Of a stretch of 64,000 nucleotides of DNA, positions 49,744 to 58,718 are shown piece after piece. The stretch's first letter is position 1; every line of letters starts with the position of its first letter. The notes beneath the pieces were generated by a model. That model was not told where the DNA came from, did no database searches, and saw only the letters and a list, made by a program, of their open reading frames with translations. A program made the translations under genes and the position numbers. Origin of the DNA: Austwickia chelonae (lineage in GTDB: Bacteria; Actinomycetota; Actinomycetes; Actinomycetales; Dermatophilaceae); contig NZ_CP031447.1 in the NCBI RefSeq assembly GCF_003391095.1, positions 1,798,001 to 1,862,000 on the forward strand, read 5' to 3'.

Positions 49744-50570
49744 CGATCGAGGGAGTTCCACCGTCCGGAACGGACTCGCCCGAAGGCCGACTTCACTTGG
49801 GAAGCGCGATACTTCAGACCCCAGGTGGTCACATTGATCAACGACTCACGCACGATGTCACCGCTCATCTTGGAGTCGCCGATCTCTCGCTCGACGAACA
49901 TGATCGGCACTTCGACGATCTCCAGCCCTGCCTTGACAGCCTTCCAGGTCAAGTCCGTCTGGAAGCAGTACCCGTGGGACTCCACCTGCTCCAAGCCCAT
50001 CATCCGCAAGGAGTCGGTCCGGTAGACCCGGAAACCCGCCGTGGCGTCACGCACCGGCATCCCCAACAGGACGGCGATGTACAAGTTGCCGTACACGGAG
50101 AGCGCCTTACGGTGTGCAGGCCAGTTGACCACCGATCCCCCGGGAACCCACCGGGATCCGATCACGACATCGGCATTGGCCGCAGCAGCGAGCAGCGAGG
50201 GCAGGTGTTCCGGACGATGCGATCCATCTGCGTCCAGTTCCACGACCGCGTCGTAGCCCTGCTCCATCGCCCATTCGAAACCTGCGAGATAAGCCTTGCC
50301 GAGGCCTTCTTTGCCCTGACGGTGCATGACCTTGATCTTGTCGTCCTCAGCAGCCAGCGCGTCGGCCACCTCACCGGTTCCGTCCGGAGAGTTGTCCTCG
50401 AGGACAAGGATGTCGCACTCCGGAACAGCTTCACGGACGCGTTTGGCGATGATGGGGAGGTTTTCCCGCTCGTTGTACGTCGGGATCAGTACGACCACCT
50501 TCTCCAGGGGTGGGCGCATCCGCTCGGGGAGCTGGGGGGCGGCCTGACGGAAGCGTGAGAAGACGGACAT
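49740..50570 (-). CDS. ppm1: Polyprenol monophosphomannose synthase
   Basis: GT2 enzyme that transfers mannose from GDP-mannose to polyprenyl phosphate on the cytoplasmic face; the product feeds GT-C mannosyltransferases. 276 residues. IPTYNERENLP near residue 30, LEDNSPDGTG near 56, the metal-binding ELDADGSHRPEHLP near 112, and the acceptor-side EREIGDSKMSGDIVRESL near 228. It stands separate from lnt 27 bases upstream, whereas M. tuberculosis fuses the two as Ppm1. Confidence 0.94.
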   Translation of the reverse strand: MSVFSRFRQAAPQLPERMRPPLEKVVVLIPTYNERENLPIIAKRVREAVPECDILVLEDNSPDGTGEVADALAAEDDKIKVMHRQGKEGLGKAYLAGFEWAMEQGYDAVVELDADGSHRPEHLPSLLAAAANADVVIGSRWVPGGSVVNWPAHRKALSVYGNLYIAVLLGMPVRDATAGFRVYRTDSLRMMGLEQVESHGYCFQTDLTWKAVKAGLEIVEVPIMFVEREIGDSKMSGDIVRESLINVTTWGLKYRASQVKSAFGRVRSGRWNSLDR

Positions 50571-50597
50571 GTGATCCTCGGCTCGTGAACGGACTGG

Positions 50598-52196
50598 TCA
50601 CGCCATCCTACGGCGCTGACGGCCTACCGCCACTATCACAGCCAGGATTGTCAGGACACTTGTCCCATATGCCGGGAGATCGCCCAGTTCTGTGGCGATC
50701 GTCCGCTGATGACGCAGTGGGAGATCCTCGGTCAGCACTGCCTCCTCGAACAGCCCCGTCCATCCGTGGGTGACCCCGTCAGGGGTGATCAGGGAGCTGA
50801 CCCCGACATTGCTGATGTGAGCCACGCTGCGTCCGTGCTCGATGGCACGCAGCCGGGAGATCGCCAGCTGTTGCACTGATTCGTCGGTGTACCCGAAGGT
50901 CGCATTGTTCGTGGGCACCATGATGATGTTCGCGCCTTCACGAACCCCGTCCCGTACGAGATCGTCGTAGGCGACCTCGAAGCAGATATTGGCTCCAATG
51001 GCCAGGCCTGGATCACCGCCCTGCCGTGGAAGGCGGAAGACGCCGACGTCGCGTCCACCCACGAAGTCACGACGGACCAGGTCGACCTTGTCGGTCAACG
51101 TACGGAAGAAACTGCGGTAGGGGATGTACTCCCCGAAAGGAACGGGGTGCCTCTTGTCGTACCGCTGGCTGGGCCGTTCCTCACCGGGTAGGTAGACCAA
51201 GGCCGCATTGGTGAGTTTGTCGGCCGGCTCGGAAAGCACCGCGCCCACGACGACCGGGGCGCCGATGGCCTCAGCCGCGCTGTGGATCCGTCGAGCGGCG
51301 TCCTCATGCCGAAGCGGATCGATGTCCGAGGAATTCTCCGGCCAGAGCACCACATCCGGTGTCTGTTCACCCTTGGCGCGGATCTTCAGCGCGGCTCGCT
51401 CGGTCAACGTCGCGTGGTTGTCCAGGATCGCACGGCGTTGGGCATTGAAGTCGAGCCCGGCCTGCGGGACATTGCCTTGGATCGCCATGATCCGAGCCGT
51501 GGGCCCGTCAACAGGCAGAGGGATGGCCAAGGGCATCAGGGCGAGGCTCAGCGCAGCAAGCATCGGCCAGGCGAGCTGAGGGAAGACCGCGAGGCGTGTA
51601 GCGGGCAGGTCCTCAGGAGCCTCAGCGGACGGCGGACGCAGACGGGCCGGGATCCTGGCCATGACAGGGCCTTGGACACGCCGCACGAGCTGCGCCAGCG
51701 CCACAGCGAGGAAACCGCCACACACAGCGACGACGAAGGTCACCCCCGGCGCCCCCGCGAGGCTCGCCACTCTGGCGAACGGGGCATCGGCCTGACCGAA
51801 GGCCACCCGCGCCCAGGGGAAGCCACCGAACGGCGTGGTACTCCGCAGCAACTCCATGAGAACCCAGGAGCCCCCGACCAGCCAAGGAAACGTTCGGTCA
51901 CGCCAGTCGACGATGCCGGCGCAGACCCCGAGAACGAGGAAGTAGAGCCCTTCGAGCAGGCTCAACGCCATCCACGGACCAAGGCCGGTGTACACGCCTG
52001 CCCAGGAAAGCAGCGGAATCATGAAAGCCATGCCACCGAAAAATGCCGCGAGTGCGCCGCGGGCGGGTCCGGTTCCCCTGGCGCTCAGGGCGATGAGGGC
52101 GATTCCGAGGGGTGCTGCGTACCAGAGGTCGATGCCGGGTTGGGCGCACCACAGGAGCAGCCCGCCGGTGATTGCGAGGAGGGAGCGAGCTAGCAC
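50598..52196 (-). CDS. lnt: Apolipoprotein N-acyltransferase
   Basis: Adds the third acyl chain to lipoproteins in the membrane. 532 residues: about six membrane helices in the first 220, then a nitrilase-like domain with the Glu-Lys-Cys triad in LWPENSSD (about 285), RYDKRHPVPFGEY (about 345) and GANICFEVAYDDLVR (about 408), and a last helix at the C-terminus. GTG start at 52196 without an evident ribosome site. Substrates in this window could include the Rieske lipoprotein and the FKBP lipoprotein. Confidence 0.95.
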   Translation of the reverse strand: MLARSLLAITGGLLLWCAQPGIDLWYAAPLGIALIALSARGTGPARGALAAFFGGMAFMIPLLSWAGVYTGLGPWMALSLLEGLYFLVLGVCAGIVDWRDRTFPWLVGGSWVLMELLRSTTPFGGFPWARVAFGQADAPFARVASLAGAPGVTFVVAVCGGFLAVALAQLVRRVQGPVMARIPARLRPPSAEAPEDLPATRLAVFPQLAWPMLAALSLALMPLAIPLPVDGPTARIMAIQGNVPQAGLDFNAQRRAILDNHATLTERAALKIRAKGEQTPDVVLWPENSSDIDPLRHEDAARRIHSAAEAIGAPVVVGAVLSEPADKLTNAALVYLPGEERPSQRYDKRHPVPFGEYIPYRSFFRTLTDKVDLVRRDFVGGRDVGVFRLPRQGGDPGLAIGANICFEVAYDDLVRDGVREGANIIMVPTNNATFGYTDESVQQLAISRLRAIEHGRSVAHISNVGVSSLITPDGVTHGWTGLFEEAVLTEDLPLRHQRTIATELGDLPAYGTSVLTILAVIVAVGRQRRRMA

Positions 52197-52250
52197 GTCG
52201 GGAAGAGTACCTGTCGTGGCTGGGATGTGGCTGCCTGGCAGGTTGACCTA

Positions 52251-52295
52251 CGTCATTGCCCGGGAAAGGGGTGTGGCCTTTCCCGGGCAATGACG
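52251..52295. repeat. 19-bp perfect inverted repeat upstream of lnt
   Basis: Arms 52251-52269 and 52277-52295 with a 7-base loop. It lies 55 bases before the lnt start in a divergent region, where a terminator would not be expected. The whole gap 52197-52574 (378 bases) otherwise holds only unconvincing short frames, a CCCTGCAGGG palindrome near 52413 and an AT-rich patch near 52480-52520. Confidence 0.65.
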
Positions 52296-52574
52296 CGCCC
52301 ACCGCCGTTGGGTCCTTCCCCGTGTGGAGGGGTGTTTTCTACTAGGCGTATGGAGCTTGGTCGGGCCGTTCGTCGCAGGGTTCGACGTGCAACGGCTCGT
52401 TTCAACATAGTCCCTGCAGGGATGCTGTCAATATCGCTGCGTCCTGGGGCGTTGGTGGAACTGTCCTGTTCATGAGCTGGTTTCTCGACGAATATTCAAC
52501 TGGGGGGATTTAATTCACACTTCGTTGGGGGTTCTTTGGTGATGGTGGTTGGTGTGGGCTGACAGGGTGGGTGC

Positions 52575-53498
52575 ATGTCTTCTCTGATGTTGGTGGATGC
52601 GGCGGGTTTGTATTACCGGGCGTTCTATGGGGTTCCTGCGGGTCGAGGGGGCTCTGACCAGCCTGGAAATAATGCGGTGCGGGGTTTTTTGGACATGTTG
52701 GCGTCTTTGGTGGGCCGGTGGCGTCCGGGTGGGCTGGTGGCCTGTTGGGATGCTGATTGGCGGCCCGCATTCCGGGTGTCGGCGGTCTCGTCATATAAGA
52801 CTCATCGGTGCCATCCGGATGGTTCAGGGCGTGAAGATGTCCCTGAGGGGCTCGCTGAGCAGGTACCGGTGATCGCTGCGGCACTTGATGCGGTGGGGGT
52901 CGCTCGGGTGGGTGTCCCTGGTTTTGAGGCCGACGATGTGATCGGCAGTTTTGTGTCGGCGTTCCGGGGTCGGCCGATCGATATCGTGACTGGTGATCGG
53001 GATCTTTTCCAGCTGGTGAGTGACGAGCAGCGTGTCCGGGTCGTGTATATCGCCCGTGGTGGTGTGCGGGATGCTCAGGTGGTGGATGAGGCGTGGCTGG
53101 CGGAGCACTGTGGGGTGTCTTCGGGTGCGGCCTATGCCGATCTGGCGGTTTTGCGTGGTGATCCCTCTGATGGTCTGCCTGGTGTCGTTGGCGTGGGCGA
53201 GAAGACTGCGGTGTCTCTGCTTTCGACTTTTGGGGATCTGGCTGGGGTGGTGGCGGCGGTGGATGCTGCGGATATCCGGTTGAAGGGTGCTCAGGCCCGA
53301 CGTCTGAGGGAGGCGCGGGCTTATCTCGATGTAGCGCCCACCGTGGTTCGGGTGGTCGCTGATTGTCCGTTGCCCTCTGGGGTTGATGGGGCGATTCCCC
53401 GGCAGGTTGCGGATCCTCGGCTGGTTTCGGAGTTGGCGGTCTCTTACCGGTTGACGTCAAGTTTCTCGCGGTTGATGTCTGCGTTGCAGATTGCTTGA
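52575..53498 (+). CDS. 5'-3' exonuclease (PolA N-terminal/FEN-like)
   Basis: 307 residues. PIN-like nuclease core with LVDAAGLYYRAFYGVP (first metal Asp), ACWDADWRPAFR, SYKTHR, GFEADDVIGSF and VTGDRDLFQLV, then the helix-3-turn-helix SDGLPGVVGVGEKTAVSLL near 195. It lacks the polymerase part and thus acts alone or with PolA, removing RNA primers or flaps. Same position relative to helY as Rv2090. The coding strand is strongly G- and T-rich. Convergent with helY, two bases apart. Confidence 0.93.
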   Translation: MSSLMLVDAAGLYYRAFYGVPAGRGGSDQPGNNAVRGFLDMLASLVGRWRPGGLVACWDADWRPAFRVSAVSSYKTHRCHPDGSGREDVPEGLAEQVPVIAAALDAVGVARVGVPGFEADDVIGSFVSAFRGRPIDIVTGDRDLFQLVSDEQRVRVVYIARGGVRDAQVVDEAWLAEHCGVSSGAAYADLAVLRGDPSDGLPGVVGVGEKTAVSLLSTFGDLAGVVAAVDAADIRLKGAQARRLREARAYLDVAPTVVRVVADCPLPSGVDGAIPRQVADPRLVSELAVSYRLTSSFSRLMSALQIA

Positions 53499-53500
53499 CC

Positions 53501-56329
53501 TCAGTCGAGTCTGTCTGCTGCGACGACGCCTCTCAGGATGGCCTGTGTGGCTTTTCGGGCGGTCTGGGCGAGCTCGGGCTGGGGAGCGGCTTGGGCGATC
53601 TGGTCGAGGAGGTCGACGACTTGTTTGCAGCGTCGGACGAAATCTCCGGGAGCTAGGTCGTTCCCGTCCAGGACGCGTTCGAGTCTTGCTCCGGTGGCCC
53701 ATCGGTACATGGTGACGCTCAGCCCTGCATCAGGTGGGGTGGTCGTGGTGAGGCCTCTTGTGGTGAGTCGGTCATCGAGGGCGGACCACAAGTCTATCAT
53801 GGCGTCGTAGGCCTGGGAGACCGCTGGTGTGGGCATCGTGGGGAAGGTGTTGTTTTCTTCTCTGCGGGGCTCGTGGACCAGGGTGGAGATGATTGCGGCG
53901 AATTCTTCTGGTGCGAGGGGGGTCCAGAGGTCGTGTCGGAGGCATTCGGCGACGAGTAGGTCGCGTTCGTTGTAGATCCTGCGCAGTTGTTCCCCTGCCG
54001 GTGTGACGGTGGTTCCGTTGTCGGTCAGGTATCCGAGGTCGGTGAGTACGTCGCACAGCCGGTCGAAGGTGCGTGCAATCGAATTTGTACGGCCTGCGAC
54101 TTTTCTGCGTAGTGCGGCTGTTTCGCGTTCCAGGCGCCACCATCGTTCGGCCCATCTGGCGTGATGTTCACGGTCTGGGCAGCCGTGGCAGGGGTGTCGT
54201 CGTAATTGGGCTCGGAGGGCGTCGATACGCCGTTCGGTGCTGTGTGTCGGGGAGGCGTGATGCGGTTCGGTGGGGTGACTCGGAGGGGCGTCGATCGGGA
54301 TGCGGGCACGAACAGTGGCTGCCAGGTCTTTGCGGTCTTTGACCACTCTGCTGTGGAAGTTCTTCGGGATCTTCAGCGTGGCCACGGCATGCGCCGGGCC
54401 GGTGAGTTCTCGCGGTCCGATACGGATGGAACGGGCGTCCTCGGTCAGAACGGTGACCAGGGGTTCGTGTCCGCGTGCACTGGCGGCTGCGAGGACGATC
54501 GCTCGTCCGTGGTGTCGCCCTTCGGTGAGGTGGATGACGTCGCCGGGGCGGAGGTTTTCGAGGCTGTGGGCGATGTGGGCGCGCTGAGCGGTGTGGCGTG
54601 CTCGTACAGCGTCCTTTTCGAGGTCGGAGATCTGTCGGCGAAGTGCTGCGTATTCGGTGAAATCTCCGAGGTGGCAGGTCATGGATTGGGCGTAGCCGTC
54701 GAGGGCTTCTTGGTTCTGGTGGATGGTGCGGTTCATGCCGACGACGGAGCGGTCTGCTTGGTATTGGGCGAAGCTGGTTTCGAGGACGTTGCGGGCTCGG
54801 TCTCGCCCGAAGGTGGCCACGAGGTTGACGGCCATATTGGGATTGGGTCGGAAGCTGCTGCGTAGTGGGTAGGTTCGGGTGGAAGCGAGACCGCCTACGG
54901 TGTCGGGGTCGGTGTGGGGATTCCAGAGGACGACGGCGTGTCCTTCGATGTCGACGCCTCGGCGTCCGGCACGTCCGGTGAGCTGGGTGTATTCGGCCGG
55001 GGTGATGTTGACGTGGGCTTCGCCGTTGAATTTGACGAGTTTTTCGAGGATGACGCTGCGGGCGGGCATGTTGATGCCCAGGGCGAGGGTTTCCGTGGCG
55101 AAGACGGCTCGGATTCGCCCGGCGGTGAAGAGCTCTTCGACGATTTCTCGGAAGGTGGGGAGCATTCCTGCGTGGTGGGCGGCGAATCCTCGGGTGAGGC
55201 CGTCGAGGAAGGAGTGGTAGCCGAGGACGGTGAGGTCGTCGGTGGCCAGCGCGGCGACGCGTTCTTCCACGAGTCGGTGGATGTAGTGGGCTTGGTCGTC
55301 GGGGACGAGGTTGGTGCCGGCGTGGAGGAGCTGTTGGACTGCGGCGTCGCATCCTGCTCGGCTGAAGATGAAGGTGATGGCGGGGAGCAGCCCTGCTTTG
55401 TCGAGGCTCTCGATGGCGGCGGCGCGGGAGTAGGGGCGCGTGGACGGCCGGTTTCGGTTGTCCATGTTGCCGGGGTGTGCCGTTCGAGTGGGTTTGTGCC
55501 GGATCTTTCCGCGACGGCCCCGGGGCCCGCCGATGTCTTCGAGTCGTCCTCGACGGTCGGTGGATCGGTGGTGTCCAGCGATGGCATCGCGGAGGTCGGG
55601 GTTGATGACCAGGTCGGTTTTCGTGGGTGTCGAGTTCTTGCTCTGAGTGGGTGTGCTCTCGGCGAAGAGGTCGTAGAGGCAGTTGCCGATCATCATGTGT
55701 TGCCAGAGCGGGACCGGACGGAATTCTTCGACGATGATGTCGGTCTGTCCTCGTACTTCGCCCAGCCAGGCGCCGAATTCCTCCGCATTGCTGACGGTGG
55801 CGGACAGGGAGATCACCTTGACGTGTTCGGGGAGATGGATGATGACTTCTTCCCACACGGCTCCGCGGAATCGGTCGGCGAGGTAGTGGACTTCGTCCAT
55901 CACCACATAGCCGAGGCCGTCGAGGTCGGGGCTCTCCACATAGAGCATGTTGCGGAGCACCTCGGTTGTCATCACGACGACCGGGGCGTGTCCGTTGATC
56001 ACCGAATCACCGGTGAGGAGCCCGACGTGTTCGGAGCCGTGCCGCCGGCACAGGTCGATGTATTTCTGGTTGGACAGAGCTTTGATCGGGGTCGTGTAGA
56101 AGGCTTTTCTGCCGTGGGCCAGTGCCAGGTGTACCGCGAACTCACCGACGACGGTCTTCCCTGCCCCGGTGGGTGCCGCGACCAGAACACCACGGTCGGC
56201 CTCCACGGCCTGGCAGGCCTTGATCTGGAAGTCGTCGAGAGGAAAATCGTAGCTCGCGGCGAAAGCCTGGGTCTGGGAGAAACGACGCTGCTCTCGAGCG
56301 GCCGCGAACCGTTCTGCAGGTGACGACAT
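53501..56329 (-). CDS. helY: SKI2-like DEAD/DEAH RNA helicase HelY
   Basis: 942 residues, usual length. Helicase motifs: AAPTGAGKTVV near residue 52, TTPIKALSNQK, VVMDEVHYL near 145, LSATVSNAEEFG, TETLALGINMPAR near 420 and QLTGRAGRRG near 450. The linker after AES (about 228-300) is poorly conserved and rich in Arg and Pro. The C-terminal DSHCT-type region ends with CKQVVDLLDQIAQ. Probably works in RNA turnover. Upstream of tatC on the same strand order in actinobacteria. The coding strand is C- and A-rich, the reverse of the facing exonuclease gene. Confidence 0.95.
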   Translation of the reverse strand: MSSPAERFAAAREQRRFSQTQAFAASYDFPLDDFQIKACQAVEADRGVLVAAPTGAGKTVVGEFAVHLALAHGRKAFYTTPIKALSNQKYIDLCRRHGSEHVGLLTGDSVINGHAPVVVMTTEVLRNMLYVESPDLDGLGYVVMDEVHYLADRFRGAVWEEVIIHLPEHVKVISLSATVSNAEEFGAWLGEVRGQTDIIVEEFRPVPLWQHMMIGNCLYDLFAESTPTQSKNSTPTKTDLVINPDLRDAIAGHHRSTDRRGRLEDIGGPRGRRGKIRHKPTRTAHPGNMDNRNRPSTRPYSRAAAIESLDKAGLLPAITFIFSRAGCDAAVQQLLHAGTNLVPDDQAHYIHRLVEERVAALATDDLTVLGYHSFLDGLTRGFAAHHAGMLPTFREIVEELFTAGRIRAVFATETLALGINMPARSVILEKLVKFNGEAHVNITPAEYTQLTGRAGRRGVDIEGHAVVLWNPHTDPDTVGGLASTRTYPLRSSFRPNPNMAVNLVATFGRDRARNVLETSFAQYQADRSVVGMNRTIHQNQEALDGYAQSMTCHLGDFTEYAALRRQISDLEKDAVRARHTAQRAHIAHSLENLRPGDVIHLTEGRHHGRAIVLAAASARGHEPLVTVLTEDARSIRIGPRELTGPAHAVATLKIPKNFHSRVVKDRKDLAATVRARIPIDAPPSHPTEPHHASPTHSTERRIDALRAQLRRHPCHGCPDREHHARWAERWWRLERETAALRRKVAGRTNSIARTFDRLCDVLTDLGYLTDNGTTVTPAGEQLRRIYNERDLLVAECLRHDLWTPLAPEEFAAIISTLVHEPRREENNTFPTMPTPAVSQAYDAMIDLWSALDDRLTTRGLTTTTPPDAGLSVTMYRWATGARLERVLDGNDLAPGDFVRRCKQVVDLLDQIAQAAPQPELAQTARKATQAILRGVVAADRLD

Positions 56330-56398
56330 GAGGTCAGGCTACGGCAGCGACCTCGGCTGGCCATCGGTTGTCCGGTGCGGTGGGCTACGCAGCCTTGG

Positions 56399-57199
56399 TC
56401 ACAGCGGGCTGGCTTCGTCGTCGGAGGCCTGAGTACTCCAGTCAGGTCGGCGCCGGGCGCGGCGTCGATCGTTGAGCGCCGCGATACCGCAGGCCAAGAA
56501 ATAGAGCGCCACCATGGGTAGGGCGAGGGTGAACATGGTGAAAGGGTCTGGGGTCGGGGTCATCACGGCAGCGAAGACGAAGATACCGACGACGGCGAAA
56601 CGCCAGACGGTGAGCATCGACGAGGCCGGGAGTATCCCGATCAGGTTGAGCGCCACGAGGAAGACCGGGAGCAGGAAAGCCAGCCCGAAGGCGATGATGA
56701 AACGGGTCACGAAGCGGATGTAGTCCGGGGCCTGCACGATGTTGTCGGCCTCGGCCGGCGTGAATTCGAGAAGGATCTGGACGGCTTTGGGCAGGGTGAT
56801 GTAGGCCAGGTAGCAGCCGGCGCCGAAGAGCGGGACCGCGCAGAAGAAGAAGGACAGCGCAGTACGTTTCTCACGGCTGGTCAGGCCAGGAACGATGAAG
56901 GCCCAGATCTGATAGATCCACATCGGCGCAGAGATGATCAACGCGATGAAGATGGCGACCTGCAGCTGGATGGCGAAGGGGTCGGTCAGCCCCCCGAAGT
57001 TGACCTGACCACCTTGTCGTTTGATCGGCTGGATCAGCAAGGTCAACGCGGGGTGGTAAAGCTTCCATCCTGGGATGACCGCAACCAGGATGGTCACTGC
57101 GGCGATCAGGAACCGGTTGCGCAGTTCACGGAGGTGATCGACCAGGGACATGTGCCCCTCGGGGTCACGTTTCGGTCCCCCTGGAAGAGAGAGTCTCAC
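56399..57199 (-). CDS. tatC: Sec-independent translocase subunit TatC
   Basis: Receptor for twin-arginine signals. 266 residues, six helices. MSLVDHLRELRNRF at residue 17 is the conserved N-terminal motif; FIVPGLTSREKR and the second-loop FTPAEADN segment are typical. GTG 57199 keeps a 16-residue extension like that of mycobacterial TatC; ATG 57151 is the alternative. Eleven bases after tatA. One client may be the Rieske protein at 2271. Confidence 0.95.
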   Translation of the reverse strand: MRLSLPGGPKRDPEGHMSLVDHLRELRNRFLIAAVTILVAVIPGWKLYHPALTLLIQPIKRQGGQVNFGGLTDPFAIQLQVAIFIALIISAPMWIYQIWAFIVPGLTSREKRTALSFFFCAVPLFGAGCYLAYITLPKAVQILLEFTPAEADNIVQAPDYIRFVTRFIIAFGLAFLLPVFLVALNLIGILPASSMLTVWRFAVVGIFVFAAVMTPTPDPFTMFTLALPMVALYFLACGIAALNDRRRARRRPDWSTQASDDEASPL

Positions 57200-57210
57200 C
57201 GGAGGGAAGA

Positions 57211-57627
57211 TCAGCGGGTCGGGCCATAGCCGGGGCCCTCGGGCTTGACCTCGGCCTGACGCTTCGCCTCGAACTCTGCACGGACCTGCGCTTCGATACG
57301 GGCCCGGTCGGCTTTCTCCGCCTCTTCCTGACGGATCTTGGTCTCGACCTCGCTACGAATCCGTGCTTCGCGCTGTTCCGCAGTCTCAGCGGGCGCGGTT
57401 CCCTCAGCGCTCTTCGGAGCCGTCTGCGGGACGGTCTGACCAGGCACGGTCGTCTGGCTGGCCGCGCTCGGTTTGTCGTCGCTACGCATCTCCTCGACCT
57501 CAGCTTTGAGGATGCGCATGGAACGTCCCAGGCTGCGGGCAGCGTCAGGCAGCTTCTTCCACCCGAAGAGAATCACGACGATCAGGACGATCACGATGAA
57601 CTCAGGACCGCCTAGCCAGTGTGGCAT
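57211..57627 (-). CDS. tatA: Sec-independent translocase subunit TatA
   Basis: 138 residues. One N-terminal helix (EFIVIVLIVVILFGWKKLPD) with the Phe-Gly hinge, then the amphipathic helix AARSLGRSMRILKAEVEEM. The C-terminal tail is long, about 90 residues, with Pro/Thr/Gln spacer and a Glu/Arg/Lys-rich predicted coiled coil (REARIRSEVETKIRQEEAEK), longer than in most TatA proteins. ATG at 57627. Confidence 0.93.
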   Translation of the reverse strand: MPHWLGGPEFIVIVLIVVILFGWKKLPDAARSLGRSMRILKAEVEEMRSDDKPSAASQTTVPGQTVPQTAPKSAEGTAPAETAEQREARIRSEVETKIRQEEAEKADRARIEAQVRAEFEAKRQAEVKPEGPGYGPTR

Positions 57628-57692
57628 ATGTCACGCCTTCCGCTGAGAACTTGACTTGCGCACCGTCGCGAAGGAAAAGGCTCCGGCGCCGG

Positions 57693-58718
57693 TCAGTGTA
57701 CGTCCTCCACCGGAGAGTAAGCCGCGAGCGCCTCGCGGGCGCCTTGGGCGATCTCGTCGGCGAGCCAGGTGGGTTCTAGTACTCGGGCTGTGCCGCCGGT
57801 GCTCCAGAGGAGTCGTCTGAGCCAGGCGACGTCGGCGGTGTGGAGGGAGAGGATGGATTTTCCGTTGGGTAGTCGTTCGAAGGAGACGTGGGGGTAGTAG
57901 TCGCGCATCCATTCTGTGGTGGGGGTGAGTTCTAGGCGGATGAGGAGGTCGTCTGGTCCTGGTTGGAAGATGCCGTTGTCGACGTCGCGGGGGCGGGCGT
58001 GTTGGGGGGGTGTTCCGGGTTGGTTGAGGAGGGTGATTTCTTCGACTCTGTCGAGGCGGAAGAGTCGTACGGCGTCGGAGCGGTGGCACCAGCCTTCGAG
58101 GTATGCGCGGCCGTCGACGCTGGTGATGCGCATGGGGTCGACGTCGCGTTCGGTGGTTTCGTCGCGGGCGGCGACGAGGTAGCGCAGGTGGATGCGTTGT
58201 TGGGTGTGGAGGGCTTGTCGTGCGGTGGCGAGGATGTGTTCTTGGGTGCCTTCGGTGATGTTGATTTGGATGCGGTTTTGGGCGGCTTCGACGGTGGGGG
58301 CGGCGGCTGAGGAGATGGCTTCTTCGAGTTTGGCGAGGGTGCGGTTGAGGGGGTCTCGTTCTCCTGGTCCGGGGATTTCGGCGAGGGTGCGGAGGGCGAT
58401 GATGAGGGTGAGTGCTTCGTCTCGGCTGAGGCGTAGTGGGCGGGAGATGGTGTCTGCGTTGCTGAGGTAGATGCGGCCTTCTTCCCATTCGGCTTCGATG
58501 AGGTCGTCGGGCATGCCGCCGGGTGTGCCGCAGAGGAAGAGTAGTGCGAGGTCGGCTTCGAGTTGTTGTCGTGTGATGTGGAGTTCTTTGGCGGCTTGGT
58601 TGATTTCGATGCCGGGGCGGTGGAGGAGCCAGGGGACCATGGTGAGGAGGCGTGCGAGGCGGTCGCTGGCTGATTCGTGGGGTTGGCGTGTGGGTTTTTT
58701 GTGTTGTCGGTCGTTCAT
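57693..58718 (-). CDS. pafC: WYL-domain transcription regulator PafC
   Basis: 341 residues from ATG 58718, overlapping the pafB stop by four bases; the longer open frame upstream is a shadow of pafB. N-terminal winged HTH (ASDRLARLLTMVPWLLHRPG, ELHITRQQLEADL) followed by the WYL domain with RIHLRYLVA and GRAYLEGWCHRSDAVRLFRLDRVEEI, and a C-terminal WCX extension. PafB and PafC act together to activate recombination and repair genes after DNA damage in mycobacteria. Codons are strongly C-ending. Confidence 0.93.
   Translation of the reverse strand: MNDRQHKKPTRQPHESASDRLARLLTMVPWLLHRPGIEINQAAKELHITRQQLEADLALLFLCGTPGGMPDDLIEAEWEEGRIYLSNADTISRPLRLSRDEALTLIIALRTLAEIPGPGERDPLNRTLAKLEEAISSAAAPTVEAAQNRIQINITEGTQEHILATARQALHTQQRIHLRYLVAARDETTERDVDPMRITSVDGRAYLEGWCHRSDAVRLFRLDRVEEITLLNQPGTPPQHARPRDVDNGIFQPGPDDLLIRLELTPTTEWMRDYYPHVSFERLPNGKSILSLHTADVAWLRRLLWSTGGTARVLEPTWLADEIAQGAREALAAYSPVEDVH

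Noticed and set aside
52227-52475. 82-codon plus-strand frame upstream of the exonuclease
   Set aside because: Runs through the 19-bp hairpin and lacks a ribosome site or family match.
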